A stretch of DNA of 64,000 nt from JBEVJC01 sp040510375 (lineage in GTDB: Bacteria; Bacteroidota; Bacteroidia; Chitinophagales; Chitinophagaceae): the NCBI GenBank assembly GCA_040510375.1, contig JBEVJC010000012.1, positions 513,090 to 577,089 on the forward strand, read 5' to 3'. Both the position numbers and the translations under genes were made by a program. The notes under the pieces were generated by a model. That model was given only the letters and a program-made list of their open reading frames with translations, had not been told where the DNA came from and ran no database searches. This document shows, one piece after another, positions 36,955-45,556 of the stretch; the first letter of the stretch is position 1, and every line of letters begins with the position of its first letter.

Positions 36955-38007
36955 TTAAATTGGGTATCCTTCAGGTAATTCAGGAATCCGGACTGTTGTG
37001 GTAAAAATATCATTTTTCGCTTCTACCACGAGCAGGTCGCTCCGCGCAAATAAAAGATAAAGCCTGCGCTGCACTGAATTAAGTCCGAAACCCGTGCCCT
37101 GCCTGGGTGCTGACGTTTCAGGATCGTAGGGATTACAAACGGATATCACCAGGTGGCCATCCAGCTTATAGGTCTTGATACTGATGACGGTATCTCCGAT
37201 CGTATCATACAGGCCAAACTTGATGGCGTTTTCCACGATGGGTTGCAATAAAAGCGCGGGCAACTTCATCATCAGTGATGATTCGTCTGTTTCAATATGG
37301 GTATCAAGCCTGTTGCCGAAACGTACTTTTTCTATATCCAGGTAAAGCTGCAGGTAGGCCAGTTCTTCATGGAGTGTCACCCATTGTGTTTCTTCTTTTT
37401 TAATCGTACCCCTCAGGAAATCAGAGAGCTGCTGTACCATTTTCCTTGCTTCCTGTGGTCTTGTTCCGATCAGTGCGTTGATCGAGTTAAGACTGTTGAA
37501 CAGGAAATGGGGTTGTAACTGCTGACGGAGTTTAAACAGTTCGGCCTCTTTCGCCAGCCGCTCAGCATCTGATTTCCGCAGTTCGTTTTTTTGTTGTTCC
37601 TGCCAGTTAAACCAGATTATGGCGACCATTGTCAGTATCCCCATCACGAGAAACCCGAAACTTCCGCGGATGATCAGAGATTTTTTCAGGAACAGGGAAT
37701 AATTTTCAAGATGGATGGACCCGCCCAGAATCCATTTACATAATACCAGCCAGAGTATGGTCAGCAGGATGCACATACAAAGTACATTCAGGTACTGGTT
37801 GATGGTTGGCACGTAATAACGGATGGTATTCATCACCAGCAGGCAGGCCAGCAGCAGTAATGTATTACTGATAAGGCTGTCGATGACCGACTCCCTGATA
37901 GGTAATTCAAACCAGTACAGCAACGCTGCATGGTCGATCATCAGCAACAGCCAGCTGATACTGAAAATAATCGTAAACCGCCTGACAGAAAATAAGGATG
38001 CGGGCAT
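36955..38007 (-). CDS. LytS-type sensor histidine kinase
   Basis: A 350-residue inner-membrane kinase. The N-terminal third has four hydrophobic segments (TIIFSISWLLLMIDHAALLYW onward). The His_kinase domain has the phospho-acceptor His in LRQQLQPHFLFNSLNSINALI, the N-box in LLQPIVENAIKFGL and a G-box in GTGFGLNSVQRRL. The start MPASLFSVRRF, 7 bases after the DUF4288 stop, was chosen because upstream in-frame codons overlap that gene. No extracellular sensor domain is seen, so stimulus detection may be membrane-based, possibly with the LiaF-like protein (inference). Confidence 0.92.
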   Translation of the reverse strand: MPASLFSVRRFTIIFSISWLLLMIDHAALLYWFELPIRESVIDSLISNTLLLLACLLVMNTIRYYVPTINQYLNVLCMCILLTILWLVLCKWILGGSIHLENYSLFLKKSLIIRGSFGFLVMGILTMVAIIWFNWQEQQKNELRKSDAERLAKEAELFKLRQQLQPHFLFNSLNSINALIGTRPQEARKMVQQLSDFLRGTIKKEETQWVTLHEELAYLQLYLDIEKVRFGNRLDTHIETDESSLMMKLPALLLQPIVENAIKFGLYDTIGDTVISIKTYKLDGHLVISVCNPYDPETSAPRQGTGFGLNSVQRRLYLLFARSDLLVVEAKNDIFTTTVRIPELPEGYPI

Positions 38008-38014
38008 GGTTTGC

Positions 38015-38374
38015 TCAGGCGAGTTTAAGCAACTGGTGCGTATGGGTAAAATAAATATTTTCAGCTTTCTGGTGCACCATCTGGATGTAGGCATCCGCGC
38101 TGTCACGCTCTTCTATACGTGAATACAACTCAGCGCCATCTATCAGGTCAGTAAGCTGGTACAATTCGCAGACATTTACAAACTGCCAGCGTACCAGTTG
38201 TTCCCTGGAATTATAGAAAACATCTTCTTCCTTTTTGCCAAGTTCCTGGGCTTTCAGGAAGGCTTCCTCTTTTGATTCTCCGGAAACCAGGCGCAGTTGT
38301 TCATCAAACTGAGCAGTATGTGCGCCATCACCGCAGATGATCTGGAAAACGAGTTTTGAAAGATACCAATTCAT
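38015..38374 (-). CDS. DUF4288 domain protein
   Basis: A 119-residue soluble protein assigned to DUF4288 by its N-terminal YLSKLVFQIICGDG, then QFDEQLRLVSGESKEEAFLKAQELGKKEE. Function unknown. The distribution of charged residues and Trp/Cys (VRWQFVNVCELYQL) suggests a small alpha/beta fold. It is wedged between the LiaF-like protein (53 bases upstream) and the sensor kinase (7 bases downstream), so it is almost certainly cotranscribed with the signalling genes. Confidence 0.75.
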   Translation of the reverse strand: MNWYLSKLVFQIICGDGAHTAQFDEQLRLVSGESKEEAFLKAQELGKKEEDVFYNSREQLVRWQFVNVCELYQLTDLIDGAELYSRIEERDSADAYIQMVHQKAENIYFTHTHQLLKLA

Positions 38375-38427
38375 AAAATTCAGTTGAAAGTTTAAAAATT
38401 CTGGTGTTCTTATGCTGGAATGATGGC

Positions 38428-39213
38428 TTAGTAACTTTTTATTTCCATACCTCCGAAGATCATGGTGCCTTTAAGGACCAGGGTTTTCTTTGGTCCGTCG
38501 GTAAGTAACGGCATCTTCCTTTTGTCAGATATGCCGCCGAAGATGGTAACCGCTTCCGATTGGATGGCCCAGTTGGATGGGACAATCAGGGTGGCTCCCC
38601 CGAAAATAGCGGTGACTTCCAGTACAGCAGGAACGGTCATGTCGGCCTGGGTCAGGTCTACTTCACAACCACCGAAAATATTTACGAGGTCGCCCCCGCG
38701 GAAATTTTTGGAAAGGATAATCTTTTTATTACCGCTGAATATGCAGGTACTGTCGATATAATCATCGCTGACATGGGCGGTACTGGCTGAAAACACTGAA
38801 TCAACCGGTGGAATGTTCATTGAATCACCTTGCTGGTCGAGCGGCACAGGATGTTTTTTTTTTGGACGCAGGATAAACACTGCTCCCACTACAATTAGGA
38901 CAAGGGGCCAGATATGTTTTCGAAGGTCGCCAAGAATGACATAATCATTGACAAGGAAGGCTCCGCCTACAATAATGGGAACGAACCAGCCGCCGTCCCG
39001 GAAATTTCTTTTAAATCCGGTGAAAATACCAATGCCGATCAGCAGCATCTGCCAGCTGAATAACCATTTTGGAACCGGTACCCCGAAACTTTTAGCCATT
39101 GCGATACCACCTACCAACAGAATAAAAACTCCTGTCCACACGTGACTGATGCTGGATTCATGTGTCCAGTTATGCATCATCCTGTCGCGTCTCTCTTTTC
39201 TGAAATCATTCAT
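38428..39213 (-). CDS. LiaF-like membrane protein (DUF5668 plus LiaF C-terminal domain)
   Basis: A 261-residue protein. The first half has about four transmembrane helices of the DUF5668/LiaF-TM kind (HVWTGVFILLVGGIAMAKSF ... IWPLVLIVVGAVFILRP). The second half is a repetitive beta solenoid with IFGG turns (LVNIFGGCEVDLTQA, TAIFGGATLIVP, VTIFGGISDKRK, TMIFGGMEIKSY), as in LiaF of Bacillus, an inhibitor of the LiaRS cell-envelope stress system. The ATG at MNDFRKERRD was chosen. It heads a four-gene unit with DUF4288, LytS and LytTR proteins. Confidence 0.82.
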   Translation of the reverse strand: MNDFRKERRDRMMHNWTHESSISHVWTGVFILLVGGIAMAKSFGVPVPKWLFSWQMLLIGIGIFTGFKRNFRDGGWFVPIIVGGAFLVNDYVILGDLRKHIWPLVLIVVGAVFILRPKKKHPVPLDQQGDSMNIPPVDSVFSASTAHVSDDYIDSTCIFSGNKKIILSKNFRGGDLVNIFGGCEVDLTQADMTVPAVLEVTAIFGGATLIVPSNWAIQSEAVTIFGGISDKRKMPLLTDGPKKTLVLKGTMIFGGMEIKSY

Positions 39214-39358
39214 GGTGCCCCTATTTTTCAGTAAATCTAGGCGTGTAAATGACAATAAACAACCGTCAACAGTCAACCAGCATGGAAAAGTCGGTGAACG
39301 GTGGAATGGCTCGGGTCAGCGGGGATTTCTTTATCTTTCGTCCCAAAAAAAGTACCCG

Positions 39359-42300
39359 ATGGTTAAAGCTATTTTCCCGGTTTTTGTGTTTTTACTCCTG
39401 GCTGTACCCGGCCATTCGCAGGAAAAAAAATGGGATGTATCCGATGCAGGGACATTCGCGCGGACGGTTTCGTTTACCGTAAATGAAGGTACCTGGATGA
39501 ACCTCGATGTGTCACCCGATGGTAGGGAGATCGTGTTTGACCTGCTGGGCGATATTTATTCCCTGCCCATTGGCGGAGGGGAGGCAAGGATCCTGAAAGG
39601 AGGTCATGCTTTTGATGTGCAACCAAGATATAGTCCTGACGGAAAAAAAATCCTGTTTACATCCGATGCCGGCGGCGGCGATAATATCTGGGTAATGGAT
39701 ACAGATGGTTCCCGGCCCCGCCAGGTTACAAAGGAAACATTCCGGTTATTGAATAATGCAGTCTGGACCCCCGATGGCCAGTATATAATTGCCCGGAAAC
39801 ATTTTACATCGGTGCGTTCACTTGGTGCCGGTGAAATGTGGATGTATCATCTGAGCGGTGGCAACGGTTTACAACTTACCACCCGCAAGAACGACCAGCA
39901 GGACGTGAATGAACCCGTGGTTAGTCCCGACGGTCGTTACCTTTATTTTAGTGAAGACATGTATCCGGGTGGATCATTCCAGTACAACAAGGATCCGAAC
40001 AAGGAGATTTTTGTTATTCGCCGGTTCGACAGGCAGAACGGTAAGATCGACTACGTTACAGGCGGACCGGGTGGCTCGGTAAGACCGCAGCTTTCCCGTG
40101 ACGGCAAACTGATGTCGTTTGTGAAAAGGGTCCGGACCAGTACTGTACTTTTTATCCGCAACCTGGAAACCGGGGAAGAATGGCCGATTTATGATCAGCT
40201 AAGTAAGGACCAGCAGGAATCATGGACCGTCTTTGGTATTTTTCCCGGTTATGCATGGACACCGGATAATAAAGCAATCATTATCTGGAGTAATGGAAAA
40301 ATCAATAAGGTGGATGTGAATGCAGTCAACCAGTCAGTAGTAATACCATTCACCTGCAAGGTCACCCAACAGGTAACCGATGCAGTGCGGTTCAAACAAA
40401 CATTAAGTAACGATCAGTTTACCGTGAATGTAATCAGGCAGGCCATTACTTCACCCGATCAGAAGATCCTGGTGTTTAATGCGCTTGGATCGTTGTGGAA
40501 AAAAGACCTTCCTTCAGGCATACCGGTAAGAATCACGACCGATAAAAATTATCCGGTTATCAATTTTGAAAGTGAGCCTTCTTTTTCGCCTGATGGTAAA
40601 CAACTGGTGTACAGTACCTGGAATGATTCGGCTTCCGGAGCCATTTATAAACTGAGCCTTACGCCCAATTCCAAACCTATCCGGCTGACTTCAAAACCTG
40701 CCATTTATCGTCAACCCTCTTTTTCACCCGATGGAAAATGGATCGTGTATCGCAAGGAGTCGGGCAGTGATGCATTGGGTGAAGCACATACTGCCCAACC
40801 GGGTATTTACATTATGGGTGCAACAGGCGATGGAGAAACATTTGTTCGCAGCGGTGGTGATCTTCCGCATTTCAACCTGGAGAGCAACAGGATTTATTAC
40901 CAGTTGGGTGGTGGTATGAACCGGACATATGCAAGTTGTAAAACAGATGGAACCGACGAACTGGTGCATTTAAAAAGCACCTATGGAAGCCAGTTTGTTC
41001 TTTCTCCTGATGAAAACTGGGTTGCCTTTATCGACCTGCATAAAGTTTATATCGCTGCGTTTCCAAAGACTGGCCGGACCATTGATATAGGAAGCGGTAC
41101 GGCCGACTTCCCCGTGAAACTGGTCTCACGCGATGCCGGATTTAATCTTCACTGGAGCCGCGACAACCAGCAACTGTTCTATACCCTGGGCGAACAATAT
41201 TATAAGATCAGGCTGGAGGACCGCTTCAGTTTCATAACAGATAAACCTGATTCACTTTTCAAGTTACCGGAAACCGGTTTATCTATCGGGCTGAAAGTAG
41301 CGGTGGACAAGCCTTCGGGACTTATAGCTTTTACCAATGCGCGGATCGTGACCATGAAGGACGATGAAGTAATTGAACAGGGTACACTCATTGTGGAAAA
41401 TAATCTGATCCTGGCGGTAGGCCCATCTTCTGGTATAACTATTCCGGCTGGTGCGAGAACAATTGATTGTAAGGGTCAGACCATTACTCCCGGGTTCGTA
41501 GATGCGCATGCACATGGTGGCCATTTCCGTGGAGGTATCCTTCCGCAAAAACACTGGCCGTACCTGGCCAATCTCGCGTATGGTGTCACTACCATGCATG
41601 ATCCGTCTGCCAACAGTGAAACGGTTTTTGCGCAAAGTGAAATGGTACGTGCTGGTCGTATGGTTGGACCGCGTGTATTTTCCACCGGGACCATTCTTTA
41701 TGGTGCTGACGGGGATTTTAAAGCGGTGATCAACTCAATTGAAGATGCGAGAAGTGCACTCAGGAGAACGAAGGCACTTGGTGCATTCTCGGTCAAGAGT
41801 TATAACCAGCCTCGCCGCGAACAACGGCAGATGGTTATACAGGCCGCCCGCGAACTCCAGATGGAAGTGGTGCCCGAAGGCGGTTCGACGTTTTTTACCA
41901 ATATGAATATGATACTTGATGGCCATACAACCATTGAACATAACCTGCCCGTTGTAACAGTCAACGATGATGTGGTCCAGTTATGGAAAAATTCAGGCAC
42001 GGCTTATACGCCAACACTGATTGTCAGTTATGGTGCTGTGAGTGGTGAATACTATTGGTACCAGCATACAGATGTCTGGAAGAAAGAACGGCTGCTTCGT
42101 TTCACGCCAAGGTCGGTGATCGATACAAGAAGCCGTCACCGGATAATGTTGCCCGAGGAAGAATATGAAAACGGCCATATCCTGGTGGCAAAGACTGCAA
42201 AAAAATTAATGGATGCCGGTGTTACCGTAAACATGGGCGCACATGGCCAGATCCAGGGTATTGGTGCCCATTGGGAGATCTGGATGATGGCTCAGGGTGG

Positions 42301-42625
42301 CATGACTCCGCTTGAAGCTTTACGGACTGCTACTATTAACCCGGCGAAGAGCCTGGGACTGGAGAGTTATATCGGAAGCCTGGAACCAGGTAAATACGCT
42401 GATTTGCTCATCATGGACAAAAACCCGCTGGAAAGTATTTATAATACGGAGACCATCAGGTACACGATGGTCAATGGTCGGTTGTATAATGCAGAAACGA
42501 TGGAGGAGTTGGGTAGCCAGGCAAAACCAAGGACAAAGTTTTATTGGGAGCTGACAAAAAATGCACAGAGTTTTCCCTGGCATGAAGAAGGTGAAGCGGA
42601 GACCTGCAGTTGCGGCAATCATTAA
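39359..42625 (+). CDS. Secreted TolB-like beta-propeller / amidohydrolase fusion
   Basis: A 1088-residue exported protein. A signal peptide (MVKAIFPVFVFLLLAVPGHSQ) precedes WD40-like/PD40 blades with repeated SPDGK and SxDG strings (VSPDGREIVFD, YSPDGKKILFT, SFSPDGKWIVYR) to about residue 640. From about residue 660 an amidohydrolase domain follows: the beta-sandwich ALTNARIV-like start, the HxH metal motif VDAHAHGGHF, HTTIEHNLPV, and GKYADLLIMDKNPL near the end. It finishes with an ETCSCGNH tail that could bind metal. Relatives are annotated as amidohydrolases or prolidase-like enzymes; substrate unknown. Confidence 0.88.
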   Translation: MVKAIFPVFVFLLLAVPGHSQEKKWDVSDAGTFARTVSFTVNEGTWMNLDVSPDGREIVFDLLGDIYSLPIGGGEARILKGGHAFDVQPRYSPDGKKILFTSDAGGGDNIWVMDTDGSRPRQVTKETFRLLNNAVWTPDGQYIIARKHFTSVRSLGAGEMWMYHLSGGNGLQLTTRKNDQQDVNEPVVSPDGRYLYFSEDMYPGGSFQYNKDPNKEIFVIRRFDRQNGKIDYVTGGPGGSVRPQLSRDGKLMSFVKRVRTSTVLFIRNLETGEEWPIYDQLSKDQQESWTVFGIFPGYAWTPDNKAIIIWSNGKINKVDVNAVNQSVVIPFTCKVTQQVTDAVRFKQTLSNDQFTVNVIRQAITSPDQKILVFNALGSLWKKDLPSGIPVRITTDKNYPVINFESEPSFSPDGKQLVYSTWNDSASGAIYKLSLTPNSKPIRLTSKPAIYRQPSFSPDGKWIVYRKESGSDALGEAHTAQPGIYIMGATGDGETFVRSGGDLPHFNLESNRIYYQLGGGMNRTYASCKTDGTDELVHLKSTYGSQFVLSPDENWVAFIDLHKVYIAAFPKTGRTIDIGSGTADFPVKLVSRDAGFNLHWSRDNQQLFYTLGEQYYKIRLEDRFSFITDKPDSLFKLPETGLSIGLKVAVDKPSGLIAFTNARIVTMKDDEVIEQGTLIVENNLILAVGPSSGITIPAGARTIDCKGQTITPGFVDAHAHGGHFRGGILPQKHWPYLANLAYGVTTMHDPSANSETVFAQSEMVRAGRMVGPRVFSTGTILYGADGDFKAVINSIEDARSALRRTKALGAFSVKSYNQPRREQRQMVIQAARELQMEVVPEGGSTFFTNMNMILDGHTTIEHNLPVVTVNDDVVQLWKNSGTAYTPTLIVSYGAVSGEYYWYQHTDVWKKERLLRFTPRSVIDTRSRHRIMLPEEEYENGHILVAKTAKKLMDAGVTVNMGAHGQIQGIGAHWEIWMMAQGGMTPLEALRTATINPAKSLGLESYIGSLEPGKYADLLIMDKNPLESIYNTETIRYTMVNGRLYNAETMEELGSQAKPRTKFYWELTKNAQSFPWHEEGEAETCSCGNH

Positions 42626-42642
42626 ATTAGTCAGGATGATCA

Positions 42643-42680
42643 CCATCAAACAAACCAGGCAATCCTGGTTTGTTTGATGG
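42643..42680. terminator. Perfect inverted repeat between convergent amidohydrolase and ade genes
   Basis: A perfect 17-bp stem (42643-42659 with 42664-42680) and 4-base loop in the 79-base gap between convergent genes. There is no long T-run on either side, so termination is inferred from stem strength and position. Its arm repeats 15 bases found at the 3' end of ade. Confidence 0.65.
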
Positions 42681-42704
42681 TCACCAGTAAAACTATTTGC
42701 AGCG

Positions 42705-44351
42705 TCATTTAATAAGCTCGAATGAATCGCCATCAAACAAACCAAGATCGCTTAGTTTAAGATGGGGGATCACCAGTAATGCCATAAACGACAAAGTCAT
42801 AAATGGGGAGCCAAGCCGGCTTCCCATTTCTTTTGAAAGGATATCGATTGCCGTGTAGGCTTTGGCTACTTCATAACCATCTGCGTTACTCATGAGTCCG
42901 GCCACAGGAAGTGGCACAACCTGTTCCTTTTTTCCAAAAACCGCACTCACGCCACCTTTATGTGCGATCACCAGGTTTATAGCACGGCATAGACTCTCAT
43001 CATCGGCACCCACTGCAACAATATTATGGCTGTCGTGAGCTACGGAAGAAGCGAGGGCGCCGGCTTTCAAACCAAAATTCCGGATGAATGCAATTGCAGG
43101 CGGGGAAGACTTGTAACGGTTTACCACCACGATTTTCAGTACATCAATACCAGGCTGGCTGACCAGTTCGGTTTCGTTGGTATGAAGTAGTGGTTCCACA
43201 TCAAACATCAGTTTTGTGGTGATCAGCTGGCCATCGAGTGCTTCGATCACGGGGATGCGGGTTGTAAACGGTCTTGGATAGCGGAGCTGTTCTCCGGTAA
43301 CGGGTTCGCAATTAAACTGGTTAATTAAACCAGGAGTGTTGGCCAGGATCAATGAGTTTCCATTTGACGCAACCAGCTGTCCGTTGATATAGGTTTCCAG
43401 TACATGGAAATGTTCGAGGTCACGGACAAGGATCAGGTCGGCCGGGTCCCCTTCCTGCAACAGGCCCACATCAAGTTTATAGTGTAATACGGGGTTAATA
43501 CAGGCTGCCCTGATAACATTGAAAACATTGATACCCCTGGCCACTGCACGGGCGCAAAGCTGGTTGATATGTCCGAGCAACAGGCTATCCGGATGTTTGT
43601 CGTCACTACAGAACATCATACTGTCAGGATGATGCTGGAGCAGTCCGATCAGTGCATCAAAATTCCTTGCGGCACTTCCTTCGCGGATAAGGATTTTCAT
43701 GCCCCGGTTTAGTTTATCGAGTGCTTCTTCTTCGGTGAAACATTCATGATCTGTAGATATTCCTGCATCGATATAGGCCTGGGCTTCCTGTTCCCGAAGA
43801 CCGGGAGCATGGCCATCTACGGGTTTATTAAGCCGGTGAGCTGCTGCAATTTTTTTCATTACTTCCGGGTCCTTCATCAATACTCCGGGGAAGTTCATCA
43901 TTTCGCTGAGGTACCTGATCTCGTTGCGTTGTAGAAGCAGATCCACTTCATCGGAATCAAGGCTGGCTCCCGCTGTTTCAAAAGCCGTAGCCGGTACACA
44001 GCTTGGTGCACCGAAATTAAATTTGAAGGGAACTGTATTGCCGTTGTCGATCATGAATTCCACGCCCTGCATTCCGCATACATTGGCAATCTCGTGCGGA
44101 TCGCTTACAGTTGCCACTGTGCCATGTACTACGGCCAGCCTTGCGAATTCGGAAGGTACCAGCATGGAACTTTCAATGTGTACATGGCTGTCAACGAAAC
44201 CCGGAAGGATAAAGGGAAGTATGGATTCATCTTCCCCGGGTTCGAGTGAAGTTATACGCCTGATATGACCATTTTCAATAACGATGGTTGCTGCATAAAT
44301 GCGGGAGGTGAATGCGTCGGCAATGCGGCCTTTAATAGTAATTGATGACAT
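42705..44351 (-). CDS. ade: Adenine deaminase
   Basis: Deaminates adenine to hypoxanthine in purine salvage. The 548-residue amidohydrolase has the metal motif GFVDSHVHIESSML, VSDPHEIANVCG, CVPATAFETAG, DGHAPGL, STDHECFTEEEA, and a C-terminal family region with GLKAGALASSVAHDSHNI. This is the single-domain bacterial Ade family, distinct from the Add-like adenine deaminases. No purine transporter lies beside it. Confidence 0.94.
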   Translation of the reverse strand: MSSITIKGRIADAFTSRIYAATIVIENGHIRRITSLEPGEDESILPFILPGFVDSHVHIESSMLVPSEFARLAVVHGTVATVSDPHEIANVCGMQGVEFMIDNGNTVPFKFNFGAPSCVPATAFETAGASLDSDEVDLLLQRNEIRYLSEMMNFPGVLMKDPEVMKKIAAAHRLNKPVDGHAPGLREQEAQAYIDAGISTDHECFTEEEALDKLNRGMKILIREGSAARNFDALIGLLQHHPDSMMFCSDDKHPDSLLLGHINQLCARAVARGINVFNVIRAACINPVLHYKLDVGLLQEGDPADLILVRDLEHFHVLETYINGQLVASNGNSLILANTPGLINQFNCEPVTGEQLRYPRPFTTRIPVIEALDGQLITTKLMFDVEPLLHTNETELVSQPGIDVLKIVVVNRYKSSPPAIAFIRNFGLKAGALASSVAHDSHNIVAVGADDESLCRAINLVIAHKGGVSAVFGKKEQVVPLPVAGLMSNADGYEVAKAYTAIDILSKEMGSRLGSPFMTLSFMALLVIPHLKLSDLGLFDGDSFELIK

Positions 44352-44663
44352 GCTGTAAACTTAATTCATTCGAGTTGAACAGATATCTGGCAGGGGTGAA
44401 ATTCCGGGGATAAAACGTCGGGTCTGAAAGTGGTTTTACGCCTGAGGGGTATTTCTTAACGCCGTAAAAACTGAAATCCGGACTATTTGCACCGGCCCGG
44501 AGCCCCTTTGGCAATCCTTTTGCAAACTATAGTACATTAAATCCGGCTTATGATAAAAACCTGTGCAATCAATGTGGCGTTAATCCTGGTATATTATTGT
44601 GTGCTGATGCTTATGTTCTGAGGTCAGTCTCCTGTACGAGGTATCGTCCACTGATGTAGAAAA
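44352..44663. other. ade-trmD intergenic region
   Basis: About 310 bases separating the minus-strand genes trmD and ade. There is one plausible very short plus-strand frame (listed separately) but no tRNA, riboswitch or intrinsic terminator that I could recognise. Confidence 0.5.
44550..44621 (+). CDS. Possible 23-residue hydrophobic peptide
   Basis: A short ATG-to-TGA frame encodes MIKTCAINVALILVYYCVLM plus three residues: a basic start and then a single continuous hydrophobic stretch, as in small transmembrane peptides. It sits alone in the ade-trmD gap. There is no matching promoter box and no RBS to rely on, and a frame this short arises readily by chance, so confidence is low. Confidence 0.2.
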   Translation: MIKTCAINVALILVYYCVLMLMF

Positions 44664-45341
44664 TCATTCTTCCAGCAGGTCGGGCCTGCGGATCCTTGTT
44701 CTTTCCAGTGCCTGATCATGGCGCCAGTCCTCTATTTTCCGATGGTCGCCGCTCATAAGAACCGGTGGTACCGGCCATCCCCTGAAGTCAACCGGCCTCG
44801 TATAAACCGGAGGGGCAAGCAGGTTATCCTGGAAGGAGTCGAACAGGGCGGAGGTTTCATCATTGAGAACACCCGGAAGCAAACGGCCGATACTGTCCAC
44901 CAGTACGGCGGCAGCCAGTTCACCGCCACTGAGTACATAGTCACCGATAGAAATTTCCATGGTCACAAAATGTTCCCTGATCCGTTCATCAATCCCTTTA
45001 TAATGTCCGCAGATCATCAGCAGGTTTTCTTTCAGTGAAAGGGTATTGGAAGTTTGCTGGTCAAGCGTACGTCCATCAGGTGTCAGGAAAATGATCTCGT
45101 CGTATTTTCTTTCGGACGATAATTCTTCAATCGCTTTTGCCAGTGGTTCACACATCATCACCATACCAGCACCGCCGCCATACTGGTAGTCATCCACCAT
45201 TCCGTATTCATTCACTGCCCACTTGCGTAACTGGTGTACGCGGATGGTCAGCAGGTTTTTTTCCTGGGCCCTTTTCATAATGCTATGTTCAAATGGGCTC
45301 TGTAAAAGTTCAGGCAAAACGGTGAGTATATCGATATGCAT
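44664..45341 (-). CDS. trmD: tRNA (guanine-N1-)-methyltransferase
   Basis: Methylates G37 of tRNAs next to the anticodon, preventing +1 frameshifts. The 225-residue SPOUT knot protein has MHIDILTVLPELLQSPF at the start, YGGGAGMVMMCEPL, and the SAM-binding knot LLMICGHYKGIDERI followed by EISIGDYVLSGGELAA. It is the last gene of the minus-strand translation run; rplS, its usual neighbour, is not here. A -7 box lies directly upstream. Confidence 0.96.
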   Translation of the reverse strand: MHIDILTVLPELLQSPFEHSIMKRAQEKNLLTIRVHQLRKWAVNEYGMVDDYQYGGGAGMVMMCEPLAKAIEELSSERKYDEIIFLTPDGRTLDQQTSNTLSLKENLLMICGHYKGIDERIREHFVTMEISIGDYVLSGGELAAAVLVDSIGRLLPGVLNDETSALFDSFQDNLLAPPVYTRPVDFRGWPVPPVLMSGDHRKIEDWRHDQALERTRIRRPDLLEE

Positions 45342-45345
45342 GCTG

Positions 45346-45353
45346 CAAAGATA
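45346..45353 (-). promoter_or_regulatory. -7 promoter box for trmD
   Basis: On the minus strand this is TATCTTTG, a perfect TAnnTTTG match, followed four bases later by the trmD ATG. It implies a nearly leaderless trmD transcript. No -33 TTTG is apparent; the upstream DNA leads into a tandem repeat. Confidence 0.45.
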
Positions 45354-45401
45354 AAGGGGTACTGATTACAGCGCACTGCAGGTTCTGTAATCGGCGCTGC
45401 G

Positions 45402-45553
45402 GGCGGTCTTTATAATGGGCCAGGTATGACCGGCGACATTTATGATGAAGACAGGTATGACCGGCGGCCTTTATGATGAGCCCGGTGTAACGGATGACCC
45501 TTATAATGAAGATCAATATTTCAGGCGATCTTAACGATTAAATCCGGTGTACC
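45402..45553. repeat. Degenerate 30/31-bp tandem repeat, five units
   Basis: Five head-to-tail units start at 45402, 45432, 45463, 45493 and 45524, with lengths 30, 31, 30, 31 and 30. Each begins GGCG or GATG and most carry a TTTATnATG-like core followed by a CCAGGT/CCCGGT or GACAGGT segment. Units 1 and 3 resemble each other most, as do units 2 and 4, hinting at a 61-bp higher-order unit. The last unit stops just before the S4-protein stop codon. Alternating lengths break any continuous reading frame, so the array is now noncoding. Confidence 0.75.
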
Positions 45554-45556
45554 GGA

